Assembly (NCBI RefSeq): GCF_030324495.1
Contig: NZ_JACAGN010000001.1
Location: 133,838 to 197,837, forward strand
Length of the DNA: 64,000 nt
Origin: Myroides sp. 1354
Lineage (GTDB): Bacteria; Bacteroidota; Bacteroidia; Flavobacteriales; Flavobacteriaceae
Direction: 5' to 3'
The first letter of the stretch is position 1; each line of letters begins with the position of its first letter. Below, in pieces: positions 46,201-53,888 of the stretch. The translations under genes and the position numbers were made by a program. The notes under the pieces were generated by a model. It had not been told where the DNA came from. It did not search any database and worked only from the letters and a program-made list of their open reading frames with translations.

Positions 46201-47821
46201 ACAAGTGATTCAAGTGAACTACAGCGATGAAACGCATGAATCGTATACTTACGAAGCGGGGCTGTTGCAACAAGCAGTGAATAGCAGTGGAACACTTGAA
46301 ATGAAATATAATCTACTTGGCCAGCTTGTGGAGGAATGTTTTAATGGTCAAAAAGTGCAAAGCACATATGATGCTTATGGACGTCATTTGAGTGTACACA
46401 GCAGTTTAGGGGCTAATTTTGAGTATGAGTTTGATGCTAACGGACAAGTCATAGCGAGTCAATATAACGATTGGAAGGTGATGCATGCGTATGATTCTTT
46501 CGGTATGGAGTGTTTGCGAACCTATGCTGGGGGAATGCAACAAATATGGGAATATGATGCAATTGGAAGGTTGAGAACGCAGCGTGTCAACAAACAAGAG
46601 GTATCTGGTGTAAGCATTCCTCAATTTTATAGAGATTATGTTTGGGATGTAGGAGGTTTATTGAGTCAATTTACTGAGATTGGGCATAAACACAGGTTGT
46701 TTCAACGCAACACAAGCGGTTCTTTGCAAAAGATTCACTACGGAGAAAATGACGTAGAGGAAAGAGGAGTAGACGCCAGTGGAAACTTATATAGTCAGTT
46801 GAATTGCAAGGATAGAAGGTACAACAAAAATCGTTTAGAAGAAACGAAAGTAGCCCGATATCAATACGACAAAGAAGGATATTTGATTGAGAAAGAAGAA
46901 AAGTGCACAGGTAAAAAGTGGCAATATCAATGGAATGGTGCTGGTATGCTGCGTCAAGTATTGCGACCAGACGGATATGCAGTAGAGTTTCAGTACGATG
47001 CTTTGGGTAGACGGGTGAGTAAGCGATATAAGAGTACCACTACGCATTATGTTTGGCAAGGCGATGTTGTATTGCATGAGTACAAAACTTGGGATGCCCG
47101 CGAGACAACCGCTGAGGATATTATTACTTGGGTATTTGAAGAAAATAGCTTTGTTCCAATGGCGAAGATAAAAGGGGAGAAGTGCTATAGTTTGGTGAGT
47201 GATCATTTGGGAACTCCCATTCGAGCCTATAGTGCGAGCGGAGATAAAGTGTGGGAACGCGAGTTGGATAGTTGTGGAAATGCGCGAATGACGGTTGGTG
47301 AAGAAGGATTTTGTAACTACCTTTATCAAGGACAGCACTACGATAGGGAAACAGGCTTAGCCTATAATCGATTCCGTTATTACGATCCGGAAATTGGAAA
47401 CTATATTTCTCAAGATCCCATTGGTTTAGCAGGTAACAACCCTACGTTGTATGGGTATGTGGCCGATCCTACGAGATGGCTGGATGTGTTTGGGTTGGAT
47501 CTAACGGATCAGATGACTTTTAAAGAAGCCTTTAGAAGAGCCAAACAACAATTGAGAATACCAAAAGTAGTTAATAATCCAAAGCCTGTTTATGTTTTTG
47601 ATAAGCAATATGAAAATAGAACAGTATGGGCTTTTACAGGAGACCATTCTGGGAAATTTATTGTTATGCATGCTGAGGATAAATTTGGTAGAGGACCTCA
47701 TTTACACACAGCAGATGATAAAAAGGGATCTCCATTATCACCTGGTAAATACAATCAACATGATGGACATATACCCGAAAATATGAAAGGGATAAGTAAT
47801 ATAAAAAAACATAATTATTGA
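43277..47821 (+). CDS. PAAR-like/RHS polymorphic toxin, T6SS effector with nuclease-like C-terminus
   Basis: A 1514-residue effector. Domains in order: an N-terminal segment with a hydrophobic, Pro-rich region (about 60-165); a PAAR-like spike region (about 209-290), ending in A-W-M-G-S-M-F-V-S-A-D-G-S-P-L-A-G and D-V-G-M; DUF6531 beginning G-H-P-V-D-V-A-G-G-D-L-F near residue 397; a long series of YD/RHS repeats (about 460-1340); and the RHS core (about 1350-1407) with Y-L-Y-Q-G-Q-H-Y-D-R-E-T-G-L and D-P-I-G-L-A-G-N-N. The variable tip, residues 1408-1514, carries G-R-G-P-H-L-H-T-A and H-D-G-H-I-P-E-N, a His pattern like nuclease tips of polymorphic toxins (type 24 is my best guess). The neighbouring gene downstream is the probable antitoxin. 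Confidence 0.87.
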   Translation: MIEEENARKTASDGHIKNQEEYPNLYDEAFVAAYNKYKETFTSIWNNQHHIMNNEHYGPELKATSMVFTVGKTSLAAFAEVTGFASQLSSTLMYPLLRVTNATRGIGYLPIAKQLDPVINLMNIHMIKVPPSPSPTPLPHPFIGISFNVKDFLALVAMTVCIAAQDGVEKSIEKEVEREGLSEEGAEMIVETAGLISNVARIFIGKLGASVKIGEVIPRAVAGTPIRPIPHIPSGVGFHSLVESMIKKNMGHAWMGSMFVSADGSPLAGSLLHLQNICSDVGMTSIHDAGPPADPENGVKAKLYTPTGLLIPLPLTRYVLTNPIPSAINPLEIPKILFRMGFNKLKGKHTNRIKKNAEKGKPCSAISKALNKVNNKLFNHKYTQGLYDKIDKQLKTYVGHPVDVAGGDLFTDSIDFSFSGVIPLSFERVWYSDSDYIGPLGHGWHHSYDMALFVDTTQRRAQVRLGDGRLINFDRIPTPEFQQPRYHRSEQVWLCYHEEGFYYLKNKKEEQYHFKTLVSGAQQKTYLLSAICNNQGFAIRFKYTTKGILTKIIDSVCRIYEIESDQQGRIIKVWTDAPERGMPKVCISEYAYSDAGDLIVHYDEVRQPLQLYYEQHLLVKEVWRNGHRWFFKYEGKQTGARCIETWGDGGIQHFKLNYYQGETHVLDGEGNKTIYKHRNQMVYETIDAKGAVWKKCHNKYGELERSTDPLGNVKNLIRDDWGNVIQIIEPDGQFTRLKYLNRNFPYLPTEVIDSRGGKWRYHYTGEGRLSEKFNPLGAKTCFTYNMDGLLSTITNGFGMSTVLEYDKRYNVASITGIANRRTQYHYDLWNRCTQTTNAYGAEQRRILDRLGRTLWVHDFDGNTIHLKYDALDNVIQYEDHHRCIYFNYKGVHKLVSRREDGKVIRLQYDSNERLRTITNEEGQQFEFELDVVGNIVQERGFDGLVKKYKRNEVGWITAIHRPNQRWTNYVHDEMGQVIQVNYSDETHESYTYEAGLLQQAVNSSGTLEMKYNLLGQLVEECFNGQKVQSTYDAYGRHLSVHSSLGANFEYEFDANGQVIASQYNDWKVMHAYDSFGMECLRTYAGGMQQIWEYDAIGRLRTQRVNKQEVSGVSIPQFYRDYVWDVGGLLSQFTEIGHKHRLFQRNTSGSLQKIHYGENDVEERGVDASGNLYSQLNCKDRRYNKNRLEETKVARYQYDKEGYLIEKEEKCTGKKWQYQWNGAGMLRQVLRPDGYAVEFQYDALGRRVSKRYKSTTTHYVWQGDVVLHEYKTWDARETTAEDIITWVFEENSFVPMAKIKGEKCYSLVSDHLGTPIRAYSASGDKVWERELDSCGNARMTVGEEGFCNYLYQGQHYDRETGLAYNRFRYYDPEIGNYISQDPIGLAGNNPTLYGYVADPTRWLDVFGLDLTDQMTFKEAFRRAKQQLRIPKVVNNPKPVYVFDKQYENRTVWAFTGDHSGKFIVMHAEDKFGRGPHLHTADDKKGSPLSPGKYNQHDGHIPENMKGISNIKKHNY

Positions 47822-47826
47822 TAACG

Positions 47827-48291
47827 ATGAATTCAAGCTTTGAGGAAAAAAAGATCAATTTGTATAAGCAACAGCTTAAAGAGATCTATGCAAATAGTGG
47901 AATCATAAAGGTTCTTCATGGAGAAGAACTTGCGGTGTACTGGAAATATAATCAGAGTAGAAGCATAGAGTCATCTGTTGAGCGAAAAGAATACAGTTAT
48001 TATGATTCGACAACACATGTGTACTTGGATAAAGAAGAATCATATGTAAAAGCAAAGGCGTATTTCTTAGAGAATAGACATATTTTTAGCGAGGGAGAAG
48101 TTGTGATTTTTTTTCTGCGCTTTAAAGAAGAATATTTTGGATTAAAGCTGTTATTTGATAGCAATGAGATAGCAAAAATGACGTACAATCACCAAGTTGA
48201 TTTACTGCTGATTAACGAAGATTTGACCAAACTACTTGGGTTAGATATACTCGAGTATGTAATTGAAGTTGTTGTAATAGCAAAAGTATGA
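47827..48291 (+). CDS. probable immunity protein of the RHS toxin
   Basis: About 154 residues, starting at the ATG at 47827, five bases past the RHS stop codon; a TTG at 47818 would overlap the RHS stop. It is acidic-to-neutral, soluble and without a signal peptide, so it probably acts in the cytosol, consistent with a nuclease target. Features: Y-Y-D-S-T-T-H-V-Y-L-D-K-E-E near residue 60 and an alternating hydrophobic C-terminus. I do not recognise the family. The immunity role is inferred from the toxin-immunity gene order. Confidence 0.65.
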   Translation: MNSSFEEKKINLYKQQLKEIYANSGIIKVLHGEELAVYWKYNQSRSIESSVERKEYSYYDSTTHVYLDKEESYVKAKAYFLENRHIFSEGEVVIFFLRFKEEYFGLKLLFDSNEIAKMTYNHQVDLLLINEDLTKLLGLDILEYVIEVVVIAKV

Positions 48292-48678
48292 ATATACTCG
48301 ATATCGTAGACAATAGTACCTTTCTAAAAAGGCTTTACCCTACTGGATTACTTCGTTTTTTGTAGGGTCTATTGCCTTGTCACAAGATAGAATAACACTG
48401 GTGTTACATGAAGAAACAGCTCCAGCAATTCAAGTGGAAAAATGGGGCGTTTGAGGGAAGGATTACAATATTATCACCTTTGAACTCATCGGTTTACCTT
48501 TTCACAAAACAACCGTTAAAAATTGGCAAAACAACAGAGAAGATGTAGCATTTGTATCAACGATTTTCGTGCAGGACGATTTGTTGCATATCCAATGTGC
48601 AAAGGAGTAGATTGGGAAGTAGAAGTTGTTCTATCGTCTTTGGTTTTTCAAAGAAATTCAACGTATTTAAAAGGTTGA
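48288..48678 (+). pseudogene. decayed coding sequence after the immunity gene (former immunity gene?)
   Basis: A broken reading frame can be followed in three pieces. It starts at an ATG overlapping the previous stop (48288), reading M-N-I-L-D-I-V-D-N-S-T-F-L-K-R-L-Y-P-T-G, then shifts frame to about 48350-48560 (S-Q-D-R-I-T-L-V-L-H-E-E-T-A-P and, after an in-frame TGA at 48452 that sits where Trp is likely, G-K-D-Y-N-I-I-T-F-E-L), and shifts again to 48553-48678 (N-D-F-R-A-G-R-F-V-A-Y-P-M-C-K-G and W-E-V-E-V-V-L-S-S). The intact product would be about 130 residues. Its beta-strand pattern recalls small immunity proteins (Imm50-like is a weak guess). At least two frameshifts plus one stop make function unlikely. 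Confidence 0.7.
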
Positions 48679-48891
48679 GGTTTTTTCAATTAATTGGGAG
48701 AGCTAGTTCATTTCGTTGTACTGCACTAAGGTGAATATAGACAAAAACACGGTCAAGACTTGTTTTAAGACACATAGTAGTGGCTAATTGTAATTGAGGC
48801 GACACAACAAAAAAACAGCCTAAAACAGCCTTTAAAATCGCTTTGATGAGGTTGAAGCAAGGGGTACATAACCTAATTGACAAGAAAAATG
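48679..48891. other. spacer between the decayed gene and nrdA
   Basis: About 210 bp with no open frame of note; a short spurious frame through 48552-48734 is not supported. I see no RNA gene. Confidence 0.5.
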
Positions 48892-48932
48892 AAAAAAGCC
48901 TCAAAAAAATATTTCTCTTTGAGGCTTTTTTT
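48892..48932. terminator. terminator of nrdA, usable from both sides
   Basis: AAAAAAGCCTCAAA pairs with TTTGAGGCTTTTTT around a short A/T loop. T-runs exist on both strands, so it can stop nrdA transcripts and any read-through from the T6SS side. Confidence 0.82.
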
Positions 48933-48943
48933 ATCGTTGTTGA

Positions 48944-50638
48944 TTAAGATTCGCAACTGCTACAGTTTACTAAATTAGTCACCATTTCTTTAGAAACACT
49001 TTGACTTCTTTGGTAGTATAAAGTTTTTACTCCTAATTCCCATGCTTCAATCATTAGGCGGTTTACGTCTTTAATTGGCAATGAAGATGGAATATTCAAG
49101 TTCAAACTCTGTGCTTGATCAACGTATTTTTGTCTAATTGCCGCTTGTTGAATAATTTCCAACTGGCTGATTTCTTTAAACGTCTTGAATACTGCTTTTT
49201 CCTCTTCTGTTAGGCCTTCTAATTGTTGAACACTTCCGCCAGAAAGCATGATGTTTCTCCAAGTCTCTTCATTGTCCATTCCTTTAGACTCTAATAAAGT
49301 CGTTAGGTATTTGTTTTTACGCATGAAGTTTCCTTTCGATAAACCTGCTTTGTAATAGTTACTGCTGAAAGGCTCAATACCAGGAGATGTTTGTCCTAAA
49401 ATAGCAGAAGACGACGTTGTAGGCGCAATCGCCATCGTTGTTGTATTTCTTCTGCCATATCCTTTTAAAATTTCTGGTTCTCCGTAAATACGAGCTAATT
49501 CTTGAGAAGCTTTATCTGCTTTTGCACTGATATCCTCAAAAATTTTGTTCGTCAACATTTTAGCTTCTAATCCTTCAAAAGGAATCATGTTCTTTTGTAA
49601 GTAAGAATGCCATCCTAAAACACCTAAACCTAAGGCTCTGTGTCTTTTAGCAAAGCGATTTGCAGATGCTAAATAGTAATTTCCTTCTGTTTTTTCGATG
49701 AATTCTTGTAATACTGCATCTAAGAAGAAGATAGCTAGTTTTACTGCTTCTGTATCTTTCCACTCATCGTATAACTCTAAGTTCATAGAAGATAAACAAC
49801 AGATGAAAGATTCATCATCAGAAGAAGGTAACATAATTTCTGAACAAAGATTACTTGCGTTGATACGCATATTTAAGTCTTTGTATACTTGTGGTTTATT
49901 GCTGTTTACGTTGTCAGAGAAGAACAAGTAAGGCATTCCTTTTTGCTGTCTGCTTTCCAGTACTTTTGCCCATAATTGTCTTTTTTCTTTATCTCCGTCA
50001 ATCATTTCTTTCATCCAATAATCAGGAATACTTACTCCATAGAATAAGTTTTGAATTGGATTTCCGATATTCTTAATGTTTAAGAATTCATCACAATCTG
50101 GGTGATCAATATCCAAATAAGCCGCAAATGCACCGCGTCTTACGCCCCCTTGTGAAATCGTATCCATAGCCGTGTCAAAAAGCTTCATAAAGCTTACTGC
50201 ACCACTACTTTTACCATTATCTGTAACTGCACTTCCTCTTTCGCGTAAGCCTCCGAAATATCCCGAAGTACCTCCACCGATTTTAGTTTGCATAATAACT
50301 TCCCCTAATTTGTGTGTAATTCCTTCGATGCTATCTGGAATATTGACATTGAAACAAGAAATAGGCAATCCGCGTTCTGTTCCCATATTTGCCCAAATCG
50401 GCGAACTTAAACTCATCCATCCACGTTCAATCATCTCTTGAAACGATTCTTTCAATTCAGGCTTAAACAAGCGCTTTGCAGCTGCCGTTGTAATACGGTC
50501 AATAGCTCCTTCAACCGTTTCTCCTTTCAACAAATAACCTCTGTTTAGAATCTGCTCACTCTCTGAGTTTTTCCACCACAGTTTTTCTTGTAGGTTATCA
50601 TTCTCTTTTACTTCTAGTGGTAATGCGAAATTGTTCAT
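48944..50638 (-). CDS. nrdA: ribonucleoside-diphosphate reductase alpha subunit, class I, without ATP-cone
   Basis: Catalytic subunit reducing ribonucleoside diphosphates. At 564 residues it is much shorter than E. coli NrdA (761). It opens directly into the barrel region, with no N-terminal ATP-cone regulatory domain. Active-site cysteines are visible: P-I-S-C-F-N-V (C225 equivalent), N-L-C-S-E-I (radical Cys with Asn and Glu neighbours), C-C-L-S-S-M-N-L; the Tyr pair is in L-Y-Y-Q-R-S-Q and the C-terminal redox pair is C-S-S-C-E-S. Follows nrdB (27-bp gap) as the second gene of the operon. Confidence 0.93.
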   Translation of the reverse strand: MNNFALPLEVKENDNLQEKLWWKNSESEQILNRGYLLKGETVEGAIDRITTAAAKRLFKPELKESFQEMIERGWMSLSSPIWANMGTERGLPISCFNVNIPDSIEGITHKLGEVIMQTKIGGGTSGYFGGLRERGSAVTDNGKSSGAVSFMKLFDTAMDTISQGGVRRGAFAAYLDIDHPDCDEFLNIKNIGNPIQNLFYGVSIPDYWMKEMIDGDKEKRQLWAKVLESRQQKGMPYLFFSDNVNSNKPQVYKDLNMRINASNLCSEIMLPSSDDESFICCLSSMNLELYDEWKDTEAVKLAIFFLDAVLQEFIEKTEGNYYLASANRFAKRHRALGLGVLGWHSYLQKNMIPFEGLEAKMLTNKIFEDISAKADKASQELARIYGEPEILKGYGRRNTTTMAIAPTTSSSAILGQTSPGIEPFSSNYYKAGLSKGNFMRKNKYLTTLLESKGMDNEETWRNIMLSGGSVQQLEGLTEEEKAVFKTFKEISQLEIIQQAAIRQKYVDQAQSLNLNIPSSLPIKDVNRLMIEAWELGVKTLYYQRSQSVSKEMVTNLVNCSSCES

Positions 50639-50665
50639 AGTATTTTGTGCAATTATAAGGGGTTA

Positions 50666-51643
50666 TTAGAATAAATCTTCAGCGGTTATACTCTTGTCGT
50701 GCTTGGTATAATCTACGGGTCTTTTGGCAAAGAAATCATCTAAACTGTTAGCGAAAACTTCTTCCTCAAACCATGCCATGGGTTTATACTGTTCTTGTGT
50801 GATATTGTATACTTTTTTCAATCCAATTTTCAACATACTCTCGTCTACTCTGAATTTCATAAAGTTTAGTAAGTCATGTTTGTTTACTGTCTCGATAGCA
50901 CCAGTTTCAAAAATCCAATCTAAGATTTTCGCTTCAATATCAATCGATGTTTTAACTACGTCATTTACGTGGTTGATTAATTCATCATCAAAGAAATCTG
51001 GGTATTCGTCGCGGATGATATTGATGATATAAATTCCCGCATTCGCATGAATTTGCTCATCTACAGAAGTCCAGGCAATAATATTACTTACGTTTTTCAT
51101 TAATCCTTTGAATCTTGTAAAAGATAGGATGATGGCAAATTGACTGAATAAAGATACATTCTCAATAAGCAATGCAAATAATATAAGCGATACTACATAT
51201 TTCTTGCGATCGGTACTGTTATTTGAATTCTCTAAAACAGAAGATAAATATTCAACGCGTTCTTTGATTACTGGAATAGTTAATAAGGCTTCAAATTCGT
51301 CATTGTAACCTAACACGTCCAATAGGCGAGAATAAGCTTCTGAGTGTCTAAATTCACATTCTGCAAAAGTAGCACCTAAACCGTTGAATTCTGGCTTTGG
51401 AAAATGGCCGTAAATATTACCCCAGAATGTTTTTACTGCTACTTCAATTTGTGCAATAGCCAACAAGCTGTGTTTGATTGCCATTTGCTCTTCTTTGGTT
51501 AAGTGAGAATGGAAATCTTGCGTATCTGCGGTGAAATCTACTTCACTATGCACCCAAAAAGATTTGTTGATAGCTTCCGTAAATTGATAGATACCTGGGT
51601 ATTCAAATGGTTTATAGTTAACTCTTTTATCAAAAATAGACAT
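50666..51643 (-). CDS. nrdB: ribonucleoside-diphosphate reductase beta subunit
   Basis: Small subunit holding the diiron-tyrosyl radical cofactor. The 325-residue protein shows the first ligand Asp in A-D-T-Q-D-F-H, Glu in Q-I-E-V-A-V, the E-x-x-H motif in C-E-F-R-H-S-E-A-Y, with the Tyr of S-E-A-Y-S-R-L-L as radical candidate, and the second E-x-x-H in S-V-D-E-Q-I-H-A. The usual length for a subunit without an ATP-cone. Precedes nrdA; promoter with TTGACA and TAACTTAG upstream. Confidence 0.95.
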   Translation of the reverse strand: MSIFDKRVNYKPFEYPGIYQFTEAINKSFWVHSEVDFTADTQDFHSHLTKEEQMAIKHSLLAIAQIEVAVKTFWGNIYGHFPKPEFNGLGATFAECEFRHSEAYSRLLDVLGYNDEFEALLTIPVIKERVEYLSSVLENSNNSTDRKKYVVSLILFALLIENVSLFSQFAIILSFTRFKGLMKNVSNIIAWTSVDEQIHANAGIYIINIIRDEYPDFFDDELINHVNDVVKTSIDIEAKILDWIFETGAIETVNKHDLLNFMKFRVDESMLKIGLKKVYNITQEQYKPMAWFEEEVFANSLDDFFAKRPVDYTKHDKSITAEDLF

Positions 51644-52006
51644 AGCAATATATTTTTAAATTAATAACAGACGTAGGTTTTTCAAAGGCAGGAAACACTG
51701 GATGTATTGGTTGAAAATATCACAGGGTTTTTGCTTAACTCTCTTGGGTTTATACTCTTACAAAGAAGAGGTAAATCAAAAGTGAACAGTGCTAAGTTAC
51801 TATTTAGAAGCTATGATGTCAACTTTATTTTAGATTAAGTTATCAAATATTGTTAATAACTTTTATACCCCTGATTCTACCTTGACTTTGCGCTAATTTA
51901 GCCGATGTTTGAAAAAAAAATGCTTATTTATGTGAAAAAAAAGGTTATAGGAATCAAGTTTTTTTAACGGTGGAGGAGAAAAAATAACGGGCGTTGAAAA
52001 CAAAAA
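51644..52006. other. nrdB upstream region, about 140-nt leader
   Basis: The spacer carries the nrdB promoter and a long 5' leader without a recognisable riboswitch or NrdR box. No gene seen; the far end holds the hmuS terminator. Confidence 0.55.
51792..51822 (-). promoter_or_regulatory. nrdB-nrdA promoter
   Basis: On the minus strand TTGACA (51822 to 51817) and TAACTTAG (51799 to 51792) are 20 bp apart from TTG to TA, one mismatch from TAnnTTTG. This implies a leader of about 140 nt. Confidence 0.5.
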
Positions 52007-52035
52007 GTGCATCCATTCTGTTTGAATAGATGCAC
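52001..52035 (-). terminator. terminator of the hmu operon
   Basis: The stem GTGCAT-ATTC / GAAT-ATGCAC with a short loop runs on the minus strand into TTTTTG, 22 bp after the hmuS stop codon. Confidence 0.7.
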
Positions 52036-52057
52036 AAGAGTATGGGTATGTTTTGAT

Positions 52058-53098
52058 TTAGTTTAATTGAGCAACAATGGTTCTCCAAGTTTCTAATTCA
52101 GGAATCCCAGGTTTTCTCTTTCCAAAGAACTGAACGATAATTTCTCCCATTTCATTGAAAACTTCAACTGCGGTAACAATACCATCTTCCGTTGGTTTAC
52201 GGACAATCCAAGTTTGAGCGACTTTATCCATGTCTAGATGCATATTGAAATCTGGATCTAATACGTTGTACCAGTTTTGGTGCCACATCGTTTTGTTTAC
52301 CTCTCCAGTGTGGATTTGGATATTTCCTCTATTTCCTACAAATACCATAATTGGCGTTTTTTCAGCAGAAGCTTGTTCCAGTAAAGTAATAATAGCCTCT
52401 TTGGAAATTTGTTTGGCATAAAATTCGTTTGGTGCTAAACGCAAAGCTTGTGTTCTCGTTACATTGTATTTCTTTAGTAAACTGAAGAAATTGTGTGTAT
52501 CTTTTAAGCTTTCCCATTCTTGTCTAAATGCTTCAACGTCAACTTCTTCGTCTAAACGCTCATCAAGATTTTGAATATAAGGCTCTGTTTTTTCGTTAAA
52601 CTCCTGAACATCAGCTTTGTATTTGCTAACTAAGGCGTCGAAGGCTTCGGCATTGCTCACTGAGGTTAAATAGATTTTGTGGATGGCCTCTCCGTCTTTT
52701 CCAAAGAATTGTAAGCTTTTTCGCACAATATTTCCCGTTTCTTCTACAACGGCAAAAACGTACTTCCAATGCGATAAAAAGATGCGTAAATCAATATCAG
52801 GGTTTACGAACAAACCAGCGTGAGGGTTTGAAAAATCAGGATTGCTGTACACGCCTTTTCTTTCGTGTACACATTCGTCATTGCGCGTTAGGGCCATAAC
52901 TTTTCCCAAAGATTCAATTTCACTTAAAATGGCAACCATCTCAGGTTTTAACAAAGTAGCTGTTTCACCTAAAGTAGTGGCTAGTAATTCCATTTCACTT
53001 GCATTCAATTCAGCAGCGGCATTTCGTATACGCAAACGTGGATTTTCTTCTTTTAATTTAGACCAACGTTCTTTTAAAGCTAATATTTCAGTATTCAT
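52058..53098 (-). CDS. hmuS: haemin-degrading factor HmuS/HemS
   Basis: A 346-residue ChuS/HemS-family protein that binds and degrades or traffics haem in the cytosol. Family members are two homologous halves; here both are visible, with matching G-N-I-V-R-K-S-L-Q-F-F-G-K-D-G-E and G-E-I-I-V-Q-F-F-G-K-R-K-P at the ends of the halves. The D-E-C-V-H-E-R-K-G-V-Y stretch near residue 79 contains a His that could be a haem ligand. Last gene of the hmuT-U-V-S unit. Confidence 0.9.
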   Translation of the reverse strand: MNTEILALKERWSKLKEENPRLRIRNAAAELNASEMELLATTLGETATLLKPEMVAILSEIESLGKVMALTRNDECVHERKGVYSNPDFSNPHAGLFVNPDIDLRIFLSHWKYVFAVVEETGNIVRKSLQFFGKDGEAIHKIYLTSVSNAEAFDALVSKYKADVQEFNEKTEPYIQNLDERLDEEVDVEAFRQEWESLKDTHNFFSLLKKYNVTRTQALRLAPNEFYAKQISKEAIITLLEQASAEKTPIMVFVGNRGNIQIHTGEVNKTMWHQNWYNVLDPDFNMHLDMDKVAQTWIVRKPTEDGIVTAVEVFNEMGEIIVQFFGKRKPGIPELETWRTIVAQLN

Positions 53099-53109
53099 TT
53101 TTAATGTTT

Positions 53110-53886
53110 TTATACTCCAAAGATGATTAAAGGAGCGTTATTAACTGGGTTTTTCGTTACGATACACGGAAATTTGTAAACTTGAGAAATGGTCTCTTGG
53201 GTCAAAACTTTTTCAGGTGTATCGTATAATACTTTTTCTCCTTTGTTGAGTAAAAGAATGCGATCCGCATATTGAGCAGCAATATTCAAATCGTGAATCA
53301 CAACAATGGCTGTATTGCCTTGTTTGGTAAATTCTTTGATTAAATCAAGAATTTTATGTTGATGTAAAACATCTAAATTGTTTAAAGGTTCATCCAAAAA
53401 TAACAATTTGTTTTCGATGGAGTTGTTGAGTTGTGATAAAACACGCGCTAAGTGTACACGTTGTTTTTCTCCACCTGACAAGTGATTGTACTCCCGGTGT
53501 TGAAGCGGACATACATCAATGCACTCCATGCTGTGTTGGATGGCTTTTTTATCTTCTTCAGAAGGGGTATGTTCAAAATAAGGATAACGCCCCATCATGA
53601 CAACATCCTCCACTTGAAGGGGAATATCTGTATTAAATGATTGAGAGAATTTTGCTTTGTGTTTTGGCAATGTCTTCTTGCACCACTTTGGATATTCACA
53701 TTCCTTGAGTAAAATGCGATTACCTGGTTGATGTAATTCATCCGCAAGCAAACTCAAAAAGGTTGATTTACCTGCACCATTAGGTCCCAATACCGCAATA
53801 AATTCGCCATTCTGACAACTAAAATCGATGTTGTTGATCAGAAAGGTATCTTTGGCTTTAAAACTAACTTGAAGTGCTTCAATCAT
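53110..53886 (-). CDS. hmuV: haem ABC transporter ATP-binding protein HmuV
   Basis: A 258-residue ABC ATPase. Walker [10 protein letters not shown] near residue 34, signature L-S-G-G-E-K-Q-R-V-H near 137 and Walker B L-L-F-L-D-E-P-L-N-N-L-D near 162 are intact. Energises haem import with HmuU. Two bases separate it from hmuU. Confidence 0.92.
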   Translation of the reverse strand: MIEALQVSFKAKDTFLINNIDFSCQNGEFIAVLGPNGAGKSTFLSLLADELHQPGNRILLKECEYPKWCKKTLPKHKAKFSQSFNTDIPLQVEDVVMMGRYPYFEHTPSEEDKKAIQHSMECIDVCPLQHREYNHLSGGEKQRVHLARVLSQLNNSIENKLLFLDEPLNNLDVLHQHKILDLIKEFTKQGNTAIVVIHDLNIAAQYADRILLLNKGEKVLYDTPEKVLTQETISQVYKFPCIVTKNPVNNAPLIIFGV

Positions 53887-53888
53887 AA

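Noticed and set aside
24130..48291. TssA, TssJ, TssL and TssM of the canonical proteobacterial T6SS
   Set aside because: None is present; absence is the expected state for the Bacteroidota T6SSiii subtype, not a deletion.
48552..48734. A 60-codon open frame
   Set aside because: It lies in the wrong frame of the decayed gene and has no start signal or composition supporting coding.
51644..52006. A cobalamin riboswitch or NrdR boxes before nrdB
   Set aside because: I looked for the conserved riboswitch core and for paired NrdR boxes on the minus strand and could not find them. A covariance model search would settle it.
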